A stretch of DNA of 64,000 bases from Luteibaculum oceani. GTDB taxonomy: Bacteria; Bacteroidota; Bacteroidia; Flavobacteriales_D; Luteibaculaceae. Position 1 is the first letter of the stretch. Each line of letters begins with the position of its first letter. Positions 34,219-43,532 of this stretch are shown one piece after another. The translations under genes and the position numbers were made by a program. The stretch spans positions 62,001-126,000 of the forward strand of contig NZ_VORB01000010.1 in the NCBI RefSeq assembly GCF_007995015.1, written 5' to 3'. The notes under the pieces were generated by a model. The model ran no database searches. It worked only from the letters and a program-made list of their open reading frames with translations, and had not been told where the DNA came from.

Positions 34219-36105
34219 ATGCAAGAGGCACGAAATTTGTTGAAAAAAGTATGGGGTTATCCAGATTTTCGCCCAGCACAAACCCCTGTTATCCAATCGC
34301 TTATAGAGGGTAAATCCACCCTTGCGCTTCTACCCACTGGTGGGGGGAAATCTATCTGTTATCAAGTACCCGTTTTACTTAAAGAAGGCATCGGAGTAGT
34401 GATTTCACCGCTAATTTCACTGATGGATGACCAAGCAGAGGCACTAAAAAGTAAAGGAATAAAAGCTATCAATCTTGCTGGCAAGATTCACCCTAAAGAT
34501 TTAGATCGTCTGCTAGATAATTGTGTTTACGGAGATGTTAAATTCCTTTTTCTTTCTCCAGAACGGCTCCAAAATGAATTGGTATCCACCAGGATAAGCC
34601 AAATGAAGGTGAACTTATTGGTTTTAGACGAAGCTCATTGTATTTCGCAATGGGGACACGATTTTAGACCTTCTTACTTACAAGTTAAAGAGTTTTTCCC
34701 CAATCCTGATGTCCAAACCCTTGCCCTTACGGCAACTGCTACCTCAAAGGTTGTTGAAGACATTGTTGAATTTGGATTCCATAAAAAACCCCAACTTATA
34801 AGAAGCTCCTTTTTCAGGGAAAATCTTCGGTTTTTCGTAAAAAAAACGGAGCAAAAGCAAGAATACATCCTAAACACTTGCACCAAACAAAAAGGAAGTG
34901 GCATTATTTATACCCGAAGTAGAAAAAACACCCTGCATTGGAGTAATTTCCTCAATGAAAATGGAATCCCTGCCCTTCCCTATCATGCTGGAATGCCTAC
35001 AAGTCTTCGCGAGGCAAACCAAAAAGAATGGATGGAATCTAATAGGCATGTTATGGTGGCAACCTCTGCTTTCGGTATGGGAATAGATAAGCCCAACGTA
35101 AAATTTGTGATCCACCCCGAACTCCCTGAATCGCTGGAGGCCTATATACAAGAGGCAGGACGAGCGGGTAGAAATGGCGAAAAATCATACGCCCTAACCC
35201 TGTACGACGATAATGACTTGAAACTTTTAGAGGATAAACTGGTCAATCGACAAGTTGAGAAAAAAGACTTACTGGATTTTTACAACAAACTGATGAGTTT
35301 TTTAAAAATCGCTCTGGGTACAGGAAAAGGCACCCTGGTATATTTCGACCCTAAATTGCTTTCATCTTTCACTAAAAAAAGTACTGCCGAAATCGCAACT
35401 CTTTTGGATGCGTTAAGGGTTGAAGGGCTTATAGACTGGGATACCCCAAGTATTCGAAAGCCCAAATTGCAGATTACCGTTAACCCCAGACAATTCTATG
35501 CTGCGAGCATACGCTACACTGAATTATCGAGTTTAATGGATGCACTCGGCCGGCTTTATCAAGGAATATTCGAGTTTCCTACGCTTATTCATCCAAGACA
35601 ATTGGCCAAGTATTGCTCCACCAACGAGCAGACTGTAATTAAGCAATTAAAGCGACTGGCAGACCTAAAGCTTATTCAACTTTACCTATTGGAAAATAAG
35701 TGGGAACTAAGTTTATTGGAAAATCGGCCGGTTAGTATGAAAAATGCTCTTTCAGGAAAAAAGCTTGGTGTTCTTAATGCTTTAAAAAAGAGACATTTCG
35801 AGAAGATAAAATCCTACTTAGAGCTCGAAACCTGCCGCCAGCAATACCTTTGCGCATATTTTGGTGATGAAATTGAAAAATGTGGCAAATGCGATTTATG
35901 CCTAAGCATGGAGGAAACTAAAGACTTTTCCAAATTGATTTTTGAAGCCATTCCATCTGAGAAAAGAATAAAAATTGACGAATTGATTAAGCTTAACAGG
36001 GTATTTCGATTGCAAAGCGAAGCATTTTATAGACATTTGCGCGATCTCGCTGAATCGGGAAAAATTATTTCGGATAACGATTTTAAAGAAGTATGGAAAA
36101 GTTAA
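34219..36105 (+). CDS. recQ: RecQ-family ATP-dependent DNA helicase
   Basis: 628 residues. Helicase motif I is LLPTGGGKSICYQ, motif II is LVLDEAHCISQWGHDFRPSY (the RecQ-specific aromatic loop follows), motif III is ALTATAT and motif VI is QEAGRAGRNG. The zinc-binding cysteines appear in CRQQYLCAYFGDEIEKCGKC. A winged-helix domain precedes the zinc-binding segment. The C-terminal portion after the zinc site is short, so an HRDC domain is absent or poorly conserved. 3'-5' helicase of recombination and repair. It overlaps the next gene by 13 bp. Confidence 0.96.
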   Translation: MQEARNLLKKVWGYPDFRPAQTPVIQSLIEGKSTLALLPTGGGKSICYQVPVLLKEGIGVVISPLISLMDDQAEALKSKGIKAINLAGKIHPKDLDRLLDNCVYGDVKFLFLSPERLQNELVSTRISQMKVNLLVLDEAHCISQWGHDFRPSYLQVKEFFPNPDVQTLALTATATSKVVEDIVEFGFHKKPQLIRSSFFRENLRFFVKKTEQKQEYILNTCTKQKGSGIIYTRSRKNTLHWSNFLNENGIPALPYHAGMPTSLREANQKEWMESNRHVMVATSAFGMGIDKPNVKFVIHPELPESLEAYIQEAGRAGRNGEKSYALTLYDDNDLKLLEDKLVNRQVEKKDLLDFYNKLMSFLKIALGTGKGTLVYFDPKLLSSFTKKSTAEIATLLDALRVEGLIDWDTPSIRKPKLQITVNPRQFYAASIRYTELSSLMDALGRLYQGIFEFPTLIHPRQLAKYCSTNEQTVIKQLKRLADLKLIQLYLLENKWELSLLENRPVSMKNALSGKKLGVLNALKKRHFEKIKSYLELETCRQQYLCAYFGDEIEKCGKCDLCLSMEETKDFSKLIFEAIPSEKRIKIDELIKLNRVFRLQSEAFYRHLRDLAESGKIISDNDFKEVWKS

Positions 36106-37289
36106 ACATAGCTGCAGTAGCAACCCTAAAAACAAAAAAGGATCAATCCATTAGAAGATATCACCCTTGGGTATTCTCCGGAGCGGTAAAGTCGTGGGAA
36201 GGTGAACCCATAGACGGAGACGTGGTAGAAGTAAGATCCAACAAGGGCGGTTTATTGGGCTATGGGTATTTTCAGGATCAAAGTACCATATGTATCCGGA
36301 TGATCACCTTTGGTGATAATACTCCAAGTACCAGCTTTTGGACCGACAGCTTAGAAAAAGCATGGCGAAGAAGAGAGAAACTAGGCCTAGTGGAGAATAA
36401 TGAAACCAATATGTATCGACTGGTATTTGCAGAAGGTGATGGTTTACCCGGATTAATTATTGACATGTACGATGGTCATGCAGTAATGCAAGCCTACTCC
36501 ATAGCAACCTATCATATCAAAGACATCGTAGTTGAATTTTTAAAGAACAAGCTGGGAAGTAAACTGAAATCTGTTTACGTTAAAATGCCCGAACACATTA
36601 AAACGCTACACGGTGTTGATGAAGAATTGGTGTACGGGAATGAAATAAGTGAGTGCATTGCCAAAGAAAATGGCACCAAATACCACATTAACTGGGAAAC
36701 AGGCCAGAAAACAGGTTTTTTCATTGATCAAAGAGACAATAGAAAATGGCTCGGAAGCATCTCTAAAGGTAAGAAGGTACTTAACACCTTCTGTTATACT
36801 GGTGGTTTTTCAATTGAAGCTCTAAAAGGGGGCGCTGCAGAGGTTCACTCCCTAGATAGTTCTGAAACAGCTTTACAGGAACTAGAGAGAAACCTTGCTC
36901 TAAATGGGCTTGAAAACGCAAATCATAAGACTATTAAGGCCGATGCTGTTGATTACATCAAGAGCATGGAAACCGATTACGATATCATCGTTTTAGACCC
37001 TCCTGCATTTGCGAAAAGCATTTCCTCGAGACACAAGGCTATTCAGGGTTACAAAAGGCTAAATGCAAGAGCCATAGAACACATTAAGCCAGGCGGGCTT
37101 ATCCTAACTTTTTCTTGCAGTCAGGTTGTAGATAAATTCTTGTTCAACAGCACTGTCTTAGCCGCGGCTATCCCAACGGGTAGAGAAATAAAAGTATTGG
37201 GACAATTACATCAGCCTGCTGACCATCCATACAGCATCTATCACCCGGAGGGAGAATATTTAAAGGGTCTTGTAATTCAGGTAGATTAA
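36093..37289 (+). CDS. RlmI-type 23S rRNA (cytosine-C5) methyltransferase
   Basis: 398 residues, normal for the family. A PUA RNA-binding domain occupies about 1-85 (KDQSIRRYHPWVFSGAV), then a RlmI-like central region and a Rossmann methyltransferase. The SAM site is VLNTFCYTGGFSIEA with the acidic end of strand 2 at SLDSSE. The catalytic tetrapeptide region is VLDPPAFAKS and the cysteine motif LTFSCSQVV. E. coli RlmI makes m5C1962 in 23S rRNA; the exact target here is inferred. Translationally coupled to recQ by overlap and 4 bp from the MATE gene. Confidence 0.9.
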   Translation: MEKLNIAAVATLKTKKDQSIRRYHPWVFSGAVKSWEGEPIDGDVVEVRSNKGGLLGYGYFQDQSTICIRMITFGDNTPSTSFWTDSLEKAWRRREKLGLVENNETNMYRLVFAEGDGLPGLIIDMYDGHAVMQAYSIATYHIKDIVVEFLKNKLGSKLKSVYVKMPEHIKTLHGVDEELVYGNEISECIAKENGTKYHINWETGQKTGFFIDQRDNRKWLGSISKGKKVLNTFCYTGGFSIEALKGGAAEVHSLDSSETALQELERNLALNGLENANHKTIKADAVDYIKSMETDYDIIVLDPPAFAKSISSRHKAIQGYKRLNARAIEHIKPGGLILTFSCSQVVDKFLFNSTVLAAAIPTGREIKVLGQLHQPADHPYSIYHPEGEYLKGLVIQVD

Positions 37290-37293
37290 TTTA

Positions 37294-38625
37294 GTGGAGC
37301 TCCAATTAAATTTAAAATCCGTACTAAAAGTTACAAACCCCATAATGCTTGGGGGTTTTGTACAATTCATTTTAACCTTTGTAGACACCGCCTTTCTCGG
37401 CCATATTGGTGAATTGCAACTTAATGCAGCTGGGAATGCTGGGTTGGTTTATATTACCTTTTTTCTGGTTGCCCAAGGACTAAGTGAGGGACTACAAATT
37501 ATTACGGCTAGGCGTATTGGTGCGGGTAACCATCTGGCACTTCGAAATTTATTTTGGAATGCCTTTTTCTTGCTCATTGCACTGGCTTTGTTGGCCTATA
37601 TTCTGGTCGCATGGTTTTCTTCCCCTTTGTTAACCTACGTTACCGCGGATAGCGAGTTAAAAGTTGCAATAGAAGGCTTTCTTAAAATACGAAGCGTTGG
37701 TTACTTCTTTGCAATTGCCCAGCTAACCTTAATTGGTTTTTATTCTGGAATAGCCCAAACCAAAATCCTAGCTACCAGTACAACCGTAATGGCCTCGGTA
37801 AACCTAGTATTCGATTATCTCCTCATTCATGGTATCTGGTTATTTCCAGAAATGGGGTTAAATGGAGCAGCATTGGCCTCGGTTATTGCAGAGGCTTGCG
37901 CTCTGCTGTATTGTATATCCTATGTTAGGCGGGATAAACGGGTTATGGATTGGATTGGTTTTACGGGGTTCAAATTGGTAAAAGAGGAAATCAAAAAACT
38001 AGTTCAATTGTCCTTACCTATTATGGGACAGCGTTTTCTGGCAATGATTTCCTGGACCATTTTCTTTTTTCTAATTGAGAAAATTGGTCGTCATGAATTA
38101 GCCATCAGCCAGTTAATTAGAAGCCTTTATTTCCTTGCTTTTATTCCCATAATGGGATTTGGAACAACCACCAAAACCTATGTTTCTAATTACATGGCCC
38201 AGCATAAATTCGAACTTGTGCCCCAAGCCATAAAGTATTTAACCAAAGTTTCGCTGGTAATAATTGTATTACTCATACATGGGTATTTACTCTACCCCCA
38301 GGCCATTATTGGAATACTTACAAACGACGGGACTTTAATTAAAGACACCGCACCCGTACTGCAATTGGTTTTCTTCGAAGCCCTTGTATTTATGGCTGCT
38401 ACCGTAATTTTTAATGCTATTGCAGGAGTTGGAGATACCCGATGGGCGTTCATTATCGAAAACCTTTGCATCACCATTTACATTTTCACCGCCTATTATA
38501 TTACTGTTGTCAATCCACAACCCATATTAATAGTGTGGTGTATGGAGTTTGTATATTTTGGACTCTTGCTTATAGGATCGCTACTCTACTTCAGGTTTAA
38601 AAACTGGAGAGCAATACAGATATAA
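37294..38625 (+). CDS. MATE family multidrug/Na+ antiporter
   Basis: 443 residues from a GTG start 4 bp after the methyltransferase stop. Twelve hydrophobic helices in two halves are visible. The MATE hallmarks are the first helix region (NPIMLGGFVQFILTFVDTAFLGHIG) and its counterpart at the start of the second half (LPIMGQRFLAMISWTIFFF). MatE proteins export drugs or metabolites using Na+ or H+ gradients; the substrate is unknown. It lies in a run with recQ, the methyltransferase and fmt, all closely spaced on the plus strand. Confidence 0.92.
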   Translation: MELQLNLKSVLKVTNPIMLGGFVQFILTFVDTAFLGHIGELQLNAAGNAGLVYITFFLVAQGLSEGLQIITARRIGAGNHLALRNLFWNAFFLLIALALLAYILVAWFSSPLLTYVTADSELKVAIEGFLKIRSVGYFFAIAQLTLIGFYSGIAQTKILATSTTVMASVNLVFDYLLIHGIWLFPEMGLNGAALASVIAEACALLYCISYVRRDKRVMDWIGFTGFKLVKEEIKKLVQLSLPIMGQRFLAMISWTIFFFLIEKIGRHELAISQLIRSLYFLAFIPIMGFGTTTKTYVSNYMAQHKFELVPQAIKYLTKVSLVIIVLLIHGYLLYPQAIIGILTNDGTLIKDTAPVLQLVFFEALVFMAATVIFNAIAGVGDTRWAFIIENLCITIYIFTAYYITVVNPQPILIVWCMEFVYFGLLLIGSLLYFRFKNWRAIQI

Positions 38626-38629
38626 CAAT

Positions 38630-39589
38630 ATGAAGAATAGAATTATATTTTTTGGAACACCAGAATTTGCGGCTTTCCAACTTCGTTATTTAATAAAAGA
38701 AGGCTTTAACATTGTAGGGGTTGTAACCACTCCCGACCGCCCAAAAGGAAGAGGAAGAAAACTACAGGCTTGTGAGGTAAAAGAAACAGCATTAGCCCAT
38801 AATATCCCTGTATTAGAACCCAACAATTTAAAATCTGAGGAGTTTAATGAGGAGTTAATAGCCTTAAAGCCAGATTTACAAGTGGTGGTAGCTTTTAGAA
38901 TGCTTCCAGAAAAAGTGTGGAAACTCCCTAATATGGGCACTATAAATCTACACGCCTCACTTCTACCCAATTACCGTGGTGCCGCACCAATTAACCATAC
39001 CATAATAAATGGAGAAGAAAAATCGGGAGTAAGTACTTTTCTCCTAAAACACGAAATTGATACTGGAAACATTCTCCTACAGAAAGAGGTGGACATAGAC
39101 CCAAATGATAATGCTGGAGATCTTCACGACAAATTAATGCAGGCAGGCGCACCCCTCCTCGCAGAAACCATTAGAGGCTTATTTTCTAATGAAATCACTC
39201 CAGTTGATCAGCAGGACCTTATTAATAAAGAAAACATTAGCCCCAAGCATGCACCTAAAATCTTTAAAGACGATTGCAAGCTGAGCTTATCCCAACCAGT
39301 TGCGGCATTACACAATAAAATACGAGGACTAAGTCCCTATCCAGGGGCTTTCTTTGATATAAGCTATTTGGATAAACCCGCCGTACTTAAAATATATAAG
39401 AGTGAACTACTCGATGAAGGACCAAAATTGGGTTCTGGAAAACTGGAATTTTGGGAGAAAAAGCTGGTTCTGGGACTCGAAAACGGCGTAATTGCACTAG
39501 AAATGGTGCAAATTTCAGGTAAACAAAGGATGTCTGGAAGGGAATTTGCGAATGGATTCCAACTCAATAAAATAATTTTTTCGAGCTGA
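38630..39589 (+). CDS. fmt: Methionyl-tRNA formyltransferase
   Basis: 319 residues, normal length. The N-terminal formyltransferase fold starts IIFFGTPEFAAF and contains the tRNA-recognition loop DRPKGRGRKL and the active-site motif LHASLLPNYRGAAPINH with the catalytic histidine. The 10-formyl-THF signature DTGNILLQ follows. The C-terminal OB-like domain carries the tRNA contact (KIRGLSPYPGAFF). It formylates initiator Met-tRNA. Last gene of the recQ-methyltransferase-MATE-fmt cluster. Confidence 0.97.
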   Translation: MKNRIIFFGTPEFAAFQLRYLIKEGFNIVGVVTTPDRPKGRGRKLQACEVKETALAHNIPVLEPNNLKSEEFNEELIALKPDLQVVVAFRMLPEKVWKLPNMGTINLHASLLPNYRGAAPINHTIINGEEKSGVSTFLLKHEIDTGNILLQKEVDIDPNDNAGDLHDKLMQAGAPLLAETIRGLFSNEITPVDQQDLINKENISPKHAPKIFKDDCKLSLSQPVAALHNKIRGLSPYPGAFFDISYLDKPAVLKIYKSELLDEGPKLGSGKLEFWEKKLVLGLENGVIALEMVQISGKQRMSGREFANGFQLNKIIFSS

Positions 39590-39655
39590 AAGCCCCGTCT
39601 TTATTAACATTCAGGTAGATTTATCAACAAAATTTAGGATTTTCTCTTGAATCTC

Positions 39656-39685
39656 TTGACTGACGTGACATTTCGGCTAAATTTG
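39656..39685 (+). promoter_or_regulatory. Promoter of the HU gene
   Basis: TTG (39656-39658), a 19-nt spacer and TAAATTTG (39678-39685), 41 nt before the ATG. A strong consensus match, fitting an abundant protein. Confidence 0.78.
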
Positions 39686-39726
39686 TCTGAGTCAAAACAA
39701 AGTACTAACCCTAAATCAAATAAGTA

Positions 39727-39999
39727 ATGAACAAAGCTGAACTTATCGATCAAATTGCAGACGCTTCTGGTCTGTCGAAAGCAGATTCTAAAAAAGCATT
39801 AGATGCTTTCATTTCCGCCACCACTGGCGAGCTTAAAAAAGGAGGAAGAATTTCTCTTGTAGGATTCGGATCATTTGCCGTTTCTGAGCGTTCTGCACGT
39901 AAAGGTCGTAACCCTAAAACTGGAAAAGAAATCAACATTCCAGCTAAAAAGGTTGTTAAATTCAAAGCTGGTGCTGACTTAGCTGATAGCGTGAACTAG
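39727..39999 (+). CDS. HU-family DNA-binding protein
   Basis: 90 residues, exactly the HU size. MNKAELIDQIADASGLSK is the standard N-terminal helix, KGGRISLVGFGSFAVSER the HU saddle, and RKGRNPKTGKEINIPA the conserved DNA-contacting arm with the intercalating proline; PAKKVVKFKAGADL ends the fold. It is a dimeric nucleoid protein. Flanked by its own promoter and terminator, so monocistronic. Confidence 0.97.
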   Translation: MNKAELIDQIADASGLSKADSKKALDAFISATTGELKKGGRISLVGFGSFAVSERSARKGRNPKTGKEINIPAKKVVKFKAGADLADSVN

Positions 40000-40024
40000 T
40001 CATCAAGTTATAAAAGCTTTTAAG

Positions 40025-40056
40025 ACCCTGACAGGCAAGTCCTCGTCAGGGTTTTT
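40025..40056 (+). terminator. Terminator of the HU gene
   Basis: 8-bp stem ACCCTGAC/GTCAGGGT with a 12-nt loop, then a T-tract. Confidence 0.88.
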
Positions 40057-40067
40057 CTTTTTGTACC

Positions 40068-40769
40068 CTATACGCTCACAACTGACGGCTGCATTTTTCT
40101 TGCCTTCTGAAGTTCAAAAATGTATTTGAACATAAAGTGACATGCTAGAAAACCGAAACTGTGCCACAGAAAATGAGTTCCGATTGAGATCAACTGCAAA
40201 GGATCTAGAATTCTAAAAAGTAAAGCCAAAGAAAAGGCACCAAAGGCATATGCCACCCACCACCATTGAAAAAATCGAGATTTAATAATGTTCCACACAG
40301 TAGGAACCACTACCATAAACCCCATTATGGCATAGGAAATATTGGTGGATTGGTGATCGGGCACAAAGCGGAATACCAATATTTGAGATACTAGACTTAA
40401 AATTAGCATCCCAGCTGCTACCCAAAATGAATTGCTAAGCCGGTATACAAAGAAAACCGCTGCAGCCCAACACAACAAAACAATGGGTACCCAGTCCATA
40501 TACATAAAAAAGGCGTCAAGTCTAAATGCGTGGTAAATTGTCCCTCCCACTGCTCCTACGGTTAATGTTATCGTTGCCGCAGTTAAGAATTTAAATTTCC
40601 CAAATTGTCCTCGTAACCGCAGATACCAGTAACCTGCAAGAAATAAAAACAGCAAAGCTGAAATGGTATTAAATGGCTCAACAATGAACTGATCTAAATT
40701 GGTTTCGGTGTAGAGAGGACCTCCATCTCGCATGGTAAGTATGGTAGGTGCATTTGAACTTGGCTCCAT
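40068..40769 (-). CDS. Seven-helix membrane protein resembling ceramidases (CREST superfamily)
   Basis: 233 residues with about seven membrane helices. Residues typical of the alkaline-ceramidase/CREST hydrolases appear in order: FNTISALLF in the first helix, GTIYHAF with a histidine in the second, a central MDWVP, and the paired histidines GTHFLWHSFGFLACH in the last helices. These residues normally hold a zinc ion. Members hydrolyse ceramides or act as receptors. Several Bacteroidota make sphingolipids, so a lipid amide substrate is plausible but inferred. Monocistronic; converges on the HU terminator. Confidence 0.65.
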   Translation of the reverse strand: MEPSSNAPTILTMRDGGPLYTETNLDQFIVEPFNTISALLFLFLAGYWYLRLRGQFGKFKFLTAATITLTVGAVGGTIYHAFRLDAFFMYMDWVPIVLLCWAAAVFFVYRLSNSFWVAAGMLILSLVSQILVFRFVPDHQSTNISYAIMGFMVVVPTVWNIIKSRFFQWWWVAYAFGAFSLALLFRILDPLQLISIGTHFLWHSFGFLACHFMFKYIFELQKARKMQPSVVSV

Positions 40770-40862
40770 ATATTATTGATTATCTGTGTTTTGGTTTCCT
40801 TTTAATTTAAGGCTTTTTAGAGGAAGTTCTTCCTTAATTTGCCCTGATATAAAAAAGTATCG

Positions 40863-42215
40863 ATGAATTACCAGACTGTAAATCCCTTTGATCAATCTGT
40901 CATTAGTAAATACGACTATTTAGACGAAAAAGATCTACCTATTGTTCTTAAAAATGCTCAAATCGCATATAAAAACTGGCGTAAATCAGACTTTAAGCAA
41001 CGATCGGTCTTACTTCTTCAAATAGCTGATCTCCTAGAAAGCCAAAAATTTAAAGCCGCTGAATTGATGGCAATAGAAATGGGAAAACCCCTAGCCCAAG
41101 GAATTGCTGAAGTGGAAAAATGCGCCCTCTGTTGTCGCCATTACGCCAATTACAGCAAATCTTACCTTGAAAAAACACCAATCGATGTTCCCGAGGGAAA
41201 AGCTTGGATTCAGTATCAACCTCTAGGAGTTATTTTCGGGATTATGCCTTGGAATTTCCCATTCTGGCAAGTAATTCGGTTTGCCATACCAGCCCTTGCA
41301 GGTGGGAATGTTATTTTACTGAAACACGCCCCAAATGTTTTTGGATGCGCGAATTTCATTCAAGACATATTTGAACAAGCAGGAACACCTAAACATGCCT
41401 TTCAAAATTTAATAATTAGTGAGGAGCTGGCAAAGACGGTAATAGAAAGCCCCATCGTAAAGGGAGTAACGCTAACCGGCTCAGTTGGCGCGGGGAGCAA
41501 GGTTGGAGAAATAACCGGAAAACAAATCAAACCCATTGTTCTTGAACTAGGTGGAAATAACCCATTTATTGTATTTCCCGACGCTGATATGGACCTGGTT
41601 TTATCCCAGGCGGAAGCGAAACTTCAAAATGCTGGACAATCATGTATTGCTCCTAAGCGATTCCTTATTCACAAAGATTTGTCCCAGAATTTTATCGATA
41701 AATTAAAATATATAATCGACAATTATAGCGTTAATGATCCGCTTTCGGAAGAAACCAAATTGGGACCATTAGCCAGATTAGACCTCGCTGAAAAGCTAGA
41801 AGAGCAGGTAGCGCGCACGGTTAAAAATGGAGCTGTAGAATTGGTTAAGTTTCGTAGAGAGGATGCCAAAGTTTGGCCCTGTCTTTTAAGTAATGTTACA
41901 TCAGATTCCCCTGCGTTTGAAGAGGAGTTATTTGGACCGGTTTTTTGCATTACGGAGTTTAGTACAATAGAAGAGGCTATAGACCTAGCAAATAAGAGTG
42001 ATTTTGGGCTTGGAGCCTCAGTATTCACCAAAAATGAATCCATCCAAAACAGGTTAGTTGACGAATTGGAGGAAGGGGCGGTATTTATAAATTCAATAGT
42101 TAAGTCAGATCCCCTACTCCCCTTTGGCGGTATAGGTATTTCTGGCATTGGAAGGGAGTTGGGTGAACCTGGAATTAAAGCCTTTCAAAACGTAAAAACC
42201 GTTCGAATTGCATAA
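40863..42215 (+). CDS. NAD(P)-dependent succinate-semialdehyde-type aldehyde dehydrogenase
   Basis: 450 residues, slightly shorter than the 480-500 typical of the superfamily and matching the compact GabD/Sad branch. The cofactor-binding LTGSVGAGSKV, the general-base glutamate in VLELGGNNPF and the nucleophilic cysteine in GQSCIAPKRF are all present, as is EELFGPVF. It oxidises an aldehyde, probably succinate semialdehyde or a related product of amine breakdown. Lying just before the polyamine genes, it may serve putrescine catabolism, but a promoter for the next gene overlaps its end. Confidence 0.88.
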   Translation: MNYQTVNPFDQSVISKYDYLDEKDLPIVLKNAQIAYKNWRKSDFKQRSVLLLQIADLLESQKFKAAELMAIEMGKPLAQGIAEVEKCALCCRHYANYSKSYLEKTPIDVPEGKAWIQYQPLGVIFGIMPWNFPFWQVIRFAIPALAGGNVILLKHAPNVFGCANFIQDIFEQAGTPKHAFQNLIISEELAKTVIESPIVKGVTLTGSVGAGSKVGEITGKQIKPIVLELGGNNPFIVFPDADMDLVLSQAEAKLQNAGQSCIAPKRFLIHKDLSQNFIDKLKYIIDNYSVNDPLSEETKLGPLARLDLAEKLEEQVARTVKNGAVELVKFRREDAKVWPCLLSNVTSDSPAFEEELFGPVFCITEFSTIEEAIDLANKSDFGLGASVFTKNESIQNRLVDELEEGAVFINSIVKSDPLLPFGGIGISGIGRELGEPGIKAFQNVKTVRIA

Positions 42216-42239
42216 ACTATTAGTAAAAAATTACATTTG
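42208..42239 (+). promoter_or_regulatory. Promoter of the speD-speE fusion gene
   Basis: TTG (42208-42210, inside the last codons of the dehydrogenase), a 21-nt spacer and TACATTTG (42232-42239), giving a very short leader before the ATG at 42255. Confidence 0.6.
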
Positions 42240-42254
42240 ACAAAAGATTAAAGA

Positions 42255-43532
42255 ATGACCGCATTAGGAAATCACATTATTGTTGAGTACATGGGGTGTA
42301 TCCCCGAAATAATGAATGATGTTTCTGTTATTGAAGAAGCCATGGTAACAGGTGCTGAAATAGCAGGTGCTACAGTTATCAATTCTACTTTCCACCATTT
42401 TTCTCCTTATGGAGTTTCGGGGGTTGTAGTTATCCAAGAAAGCCATTTAGCTATACATACCTGGCCAGAATACGGTTACGCTGCGGTAGATTTATTTACC
42501 TGTGGTGAAATGGATGCCTGGATTTCATTTGATCACCTGAAAAAGGTATTTGGTGCTAAGAATTACTCGGCCCTTGAAATGAGAAGAGGTGCACTCAACC
42601 TTTTAAATAGAGTAGACTTTGACATGCATTCTATGCGCGAAGAAGCGAAAAAGCATGTTAATCCAGGAAAGTATACGAGAAACGTATGGTTTACAGATAA
42701 GGATGATAATCAAGCATTATCTCTTCGCCATACTGGAGAAGTTTTATACGACAAAGACTCTGATATCCAAAAAGTTAGGGTTATAGATACTTACGGTTAC
42801 GGAAAAACACTAACCATAGACAATATGTTTATGTGTACCGAAACCGATGAGGCACATTACCATGAAATGATATCGCATCCAGCTATGTTATCTCATGGAA
42901 ACGTAAAAAGAGCTTTGGTTATTGGAGGTGGTGATGGGGGAACCATCCGAGAGCTGGTAAAACACCCAAGCTTAGAGAAAGTTGACATGGTGGAAATCGA
43001 TGCGAACGTTGTAGAAGCATCAAAGCTACACCTCCCTACCCTTTCTAGCGCCTTCGATCATCCAAAGGTTAATTTGCAAATAGCAGACGGTATCAAATTC
43101 GTAAACGACGCCGCTCCTGGGACCTACGACCTGATTATTGTGGATGGTTCCGATCCTGTAGGTCCTGCAGAGGGATTGTTTTCTGCCAAATTCTACGAAG
43201 CTTGTAAAAAAGCCTTGAATGATAATGGACTTTTGGTAACACAAGGAGAAAGCCCAATGTTTAACCACGAAGTTTTTGCTGAATTAAATACCTGTTTAAA
43301 AGGGATTTTCGGTAAAGATTCGGTTAACACGCTACTTTTCCACATCCCTACCTACCCTTCTGGAATATGGAGTTTCCAAATTGCATCTAAAGGAAACATT
43401 AATCCTACAAAAGTTAAAGAGGATTTAGCAGGCGATTTTGAGAAAAACAACGCACTTAAATACTACAGCTCCGCACTTCATGGAGCAGCATTTATTCTTC
43501 CGAATTACATAAAGAAAATGCTTAATGAATAA
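42255..43532 (+). CDS. Bifunctional S-adenosylmethionine decarboxylase / spermidine synthase fusion
   Basis: 425 residues in two catalytic halves. Residues 1-118 are a complete bacterial SpeD: the self-cleavage site [12 protein letters not shown] has E62-S63, with H68 and C83 (FTCG) at the positions used by Thermotoga maritima SpeD. Ser63 would become the pyruvoyl cofactor. Residues 140-425 are an aminopropyltransferase (SpeE): [14 protein letters not shown] binds decarboxylated AdoMet, VEID ends strand 2, and [15 protein letters not shown] is the active-site loop. The fusion would channel decarboxylated AdoMet straight to spermidine synthesis. The 3' end overlaps the ureohydrolase gene by 8 bp. 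Confidence 0.92.
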   Translation: MTALGNHIIVEYMGCIPEIMNDVSVIEEAMVTGAEIAGATVINSTFHHFSPYGVSGVVVIQESHLAIHTWPEYGYAAVDLFTCGEMDAWISFDHLKKVFGAKNYSALEMRRGALNLLNRVDFDMHSMREEAKKHVNPGKYTRNVWFTDKDDNQALSLRHTGEVLYDKDSDIQKVRVIDTYGYGKTLTIDNMFMCTETDEAHYHEMISHPAMLSHGNVKRALVIGGGDGGTIRELVKHPSLEKVDMVEIDANVVEASKLHLPTLSSAFDHPKVNLQIADGIKFVNDAAPGTYDLIIVDGSDPVGPAEGLFSAKFYEACKKALNDNGLLVTQGESPMFNHEVFAELNTCLKGIFGKDSVNTLLFHIPTYPSGIWSFQIASKGNINPTKVKEDLAGDFEKNNALKYYSSALHGAAFILPNYIKKMLNE

